From Phallusia fumigata (taxonomy: Eukaryota > Chordata > Ascidiacea > Phlebobranchia > Ascidiidae), in contig QXVZ01015868.1 in NCBI GenBank assembly GCA_008931825.1, positions 1-31,798 of the forward strand: 31,798 nucleotides of DNA. The letters are read 5' to 3'. The notes below the pieces were generated by a model. That model saw only the letters and a program-made list of their open reading frames with translations. It was not told where the DNA came from and ran no database searches. Position numbers and translations under genes: made by a program. Below, piece by piece: positions 29,527 through 31,798 of this stretch. Within the stretch, counting starts at the first letter, position 1; each line of letters opens with the position of its first letter.

Positions 29527-30999
29527 ATGGCATCAACATCTAATGTAAAATCTGAGGAAAAGGGCATTGACCTTAAGCAAGTATGTGATCACAAACTAGC
29601 CAAAGACAATGAACTGCGGTTTGAAGTGGAAACAGGTGCCCGTGTCAAGCTTGACCTAATTGATGGGAGTGCAGAACTGTTTGGCACAGAACTTGTTCGT
29701 TCAAGGTTACAATTTCCCTGTGCATAAAGAAATGTGCAAAATACAGTAAGGTTAATGCATGACTTTTCAGGTCATATATTTTTGAATCCGGAGCCAAAAT
29801 TGCAGTGTTCACCTGGTTTGGATGCTCACTGCGGTTGACTGGGAAAGTAGAAGCTGCATATGTTTCAAAGGTATGCAGTGAAGTTGGTAATTAAAATATT
29901 TGTGATTTAACAACATGCTTAAACATGGTGTTATTTGCAGGATACACCCATGGTTATCTACCTCAATACCCATGCTGCGATTGAACAAATGCGCAAAGCA
30001 TCTGAGCAGAAAGACACCTTGGGTCCAAGAATTTTGGTTTGTGGTCCACAAGATGTGGGAAAAAGCACTGTGGGAAGGTATTTTTAAAAATGTTGTGTAA
30101 TTTTGTTTGTTTAATTAGGCATGCAACAGTTATGTAGAACTTGCATGTTTTAGCTTTAGTCATTAAAATCTTGGGATTTTTTTTGTGCGTGGTCAACTGT
30201 AGGTGTTTATTTGTACAATTTATGATTCTGGGCAAACAAAATTTAATGGCACTCCTAAATGACATATTAAAACATAATGTTTTCAAATTTAACAAACAGC
30301 CTTGTGACTTATTGAACAGGTTGTTGATCAATTATGCTGTTCGTTTGGGTCGTAAGCCAACCCTTATTGATTTGGATGTTGGTCAGGGTGGTGTCTCAAT
30401 TCCAGGCACAGTAGGAGCTTTGACAGTTGAAAGGCCTGCAGATCCAGTCGATGGCTTTGACTTAAAAGTGAGTTGCCTTAGCAGAACATGCATTTTAGAT
30501 AAACCAATCTGATGATCTTAGTGTGATAGTAAAAACTGCTGTATTTCAACTTAAAATAACCATGCTCAAAAAGTTTGCTTGCATCTCTTTAGAGCAGTGT
30601 TTCTCAATGTGGGGCATATGGTGTCATTAGGGGGAGAACAAATGAGTGGTTTGGGTCTGCCAAGAGAAAATTGGGCTGTTAAAATGCAATACAACAACAA
30701 TAAAGGACATTTTGTCATTTGTAACTGACAAAAAATGTTTCTGTATTATTTGCTATAATGCTCATCAAGCAAGTTTTAATGCTGATAGAATAGTTTGTTT
30801 GACTTTTGTCTATGTTTCAAAATGCTTCTGTTTAGGGGATGATACAAGAAAATATACAATAAAAAAATATCTGTTTGCACTCGCAGGTACCCCTTGTATA
30901 CCACTTTGGACATACATCTCCCAACGGAAACATCAAGCTTTATGAAGTTTTGATTTCTAGACTTGCTGACGTCTTCAATGCAAAATGCGACTTTAATAG
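29527..30999 (+). CDS. CLP1: Polyribonucleotide 5'-hydroxyl-kinase CLP1 (first five exons)
   Basis: Exons 29527-29705, 29771-29870, 29941-30077, 30320-30467 and 30887-30999 join in frame; the next exon lies past the window. The product matches the N-terminal half of CLP1: [67 protein letters not shown], the Walker A loop [39 protein letters not shown], then [20 protein letters not shown] and [19 protein letters not shown]1 phosphorylates RNA 5' ends, works with the tRNA splicing endonuclease, and belongs to cleavage factor II of mRNA 3'-end processing in the nucleus. Residues seen: about 225 of roughly 425. Introns are short. The gene sits 320 bp after SNRPD2 on the same strand and shares its CpG-poor composition. 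Confidence 0.96.
30594..30660. mobile_element. Possible single end of a hAT-like element in CLP1 intron 4
   Basis: AGCAGTGTTTCTCAATGTGG begins like many hAT termini (CAGTGNTTCTCAA). No inverted partner or target duplication was found nearby, so it may be a truncated copy or chance. Confidence 0.3.
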
Positions 31000-31420
31000 G
31001 TATTGCACATTTTTTGTCTTGAGAGAACAGTGGCATGCAACCTAGGTTTTCAGATTTTGATGTAGTATATAATACTTCCAAGTTACAAAACTGCCAGAAC
31101 ATGACCTACAATGCCTATGTTGCCCATTACTTATTACTCAGTTAAAGTGTGAATATATTTTTTAAACACATGCAACTGTTAAATTGTACACTACACAACA
31201 ATTAAGTCTGTATACAAAGTAAATTTGGGTATACTTTATGTTTTACGTGAAGACATAGCAGTATTTAGTTTATTGTCTGTACTCCAACAATATAATTTGA
31301 TTTAGTTTGGAAAATAAATTATTTGACATTCCTGGCCTACAACCCTATATTTATGGGTCCCCTTCCTCACATTGTTTTCACTCAGTTTTTTTTCTTTTTT
31401 CTGCCCTGCAGCTTGTCCAC
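31000..31420. other. CLP1 intron sequence, no further exon found
   Basis: AT-rich, CpG-poor sequence following the donor at 31000. No segment resembles the next part of CLP1. Confidence 0.6.
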
Positions 31421-31770
31421 GCACTTTTGGCATGAAATGTTTGATGGACTTGGATGAAACTTTCACAGCTGGTAGATATGGTGATGTGTCGTCCATTTCG
31501 ATTGACTTCTTAGCCCTGAGGGTTACCCGGCTAGCCCCCAAAAGGGTGAAATATTTCCTTGCACTATGTCTGCACTTTGGCATCAAATGTTTGGCGGATT
31601 TGGATGAAACTTTTACAATTGGTAGATATGGTCATGGAGTTGTGTCCCTAGTGTTGTTTGACCCCATATCCCAACGGTTCTCCCATTAGCCCCCTAAAAT
31701 GGGGGCAAATAGTTAAACGATCTCAGAATTTGATGAAATTTGGACAGTTTGTATAACATGTTATTGATAT
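31421..31770. repeat. Degenerate tandem repeat of about 150 bp in CLP1 intron 5
   Basis: Two units start at about 31421 and 31571, sharing GCACTTTGGCATNAAATGTTT, TTGGATGAAACTTTNACA and TGGTAGATATGG. A partial third copy with TTTGATGAAATTTGGACAG begins near 31716. A hairpin GCCCCC/GGGGGC lies at 31689-31707, with a weaker equivalent near 31535. It probably belongs to a dispersed repeat family. Confidence 0.7.
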
Positions 31771-31798
31771 GCAATAATTAATGTTTTTACCCTATAGC

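Noticed and set aside
1-31798. CRISPR arrays, tRNA or rRNA genes, spliced-leader RNA gene
   Set aside because: No regularly spaced repeats, no cloverleaf-like sequence and no leader-like sequence were recognised by eye.

Overview
This is animal (metazoan) nuclear DNA: intron-rich genes with GT-AG introns, many only about 60-400 bp. The compact genes, very high divergence between apparent alleles, and a housekeeping pair (SmD2, CLP1) in strongly CpG-depleted sequence beside CpG-rich genes all fit an ascidian tunicate such as Ciona. That assignment is an inference. No gene here proves the species.

Layout. (1) 1-2511: a family-31 beta-1,3-glycosyltransferase, 5' end outside the window. (2) 4379-27633: a cluster of four related genes on the + strand, each starting with a signal peptide and a C-type-lectin-like domain (CTLD) split at the same phase-1 intron. 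Two are full adhesion G-protein-coupled receptors (CTLD, Cys/Thr-Ser-rich stalk, GAIN/GPS, seven-helix domain): 4379-12967 (899 residues) and 19454-27633 (983 residues). Between them are two small secreted CTLD proteins (13572-14474, 183 residues; 15866-17451, 179 residues) that end in an exon related to the receptors' first stalk exon. All exon junctions were joined by hand and every gene keeps an open frame. (3) 28847-29206: intronless SNRPD2 (SmD2). (4) 29527 onward: the first five exons of CLP1; the rest lies past the window end.

Six single 'n' characters (7555, 8457, 21794, 22772, 25405, 28536) each sit between repeated copies of the same sequence. They look like joins between unmerged contigs, some from different haplotypes, so the true locus is probably about 4.7 kb shorter. 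These accidental allele pairs show amino-acid changes clustered in the receptor ectodomains, while the membrane exon is nearly unchanged.

Two non-autonomous hAT-like elements with terminal inverted repeats and 8-bp target duplications were found (14947-15655 and 16535-16943), along with small tandem repeats. The most interesting candidate system is the receptor/soluble-lectin cluster: two surface lectin receptors with intact tethered-agonist segments flanking two secreted look-alikes that could act as decoys, ligands or opsonins. A recognition role is inference.
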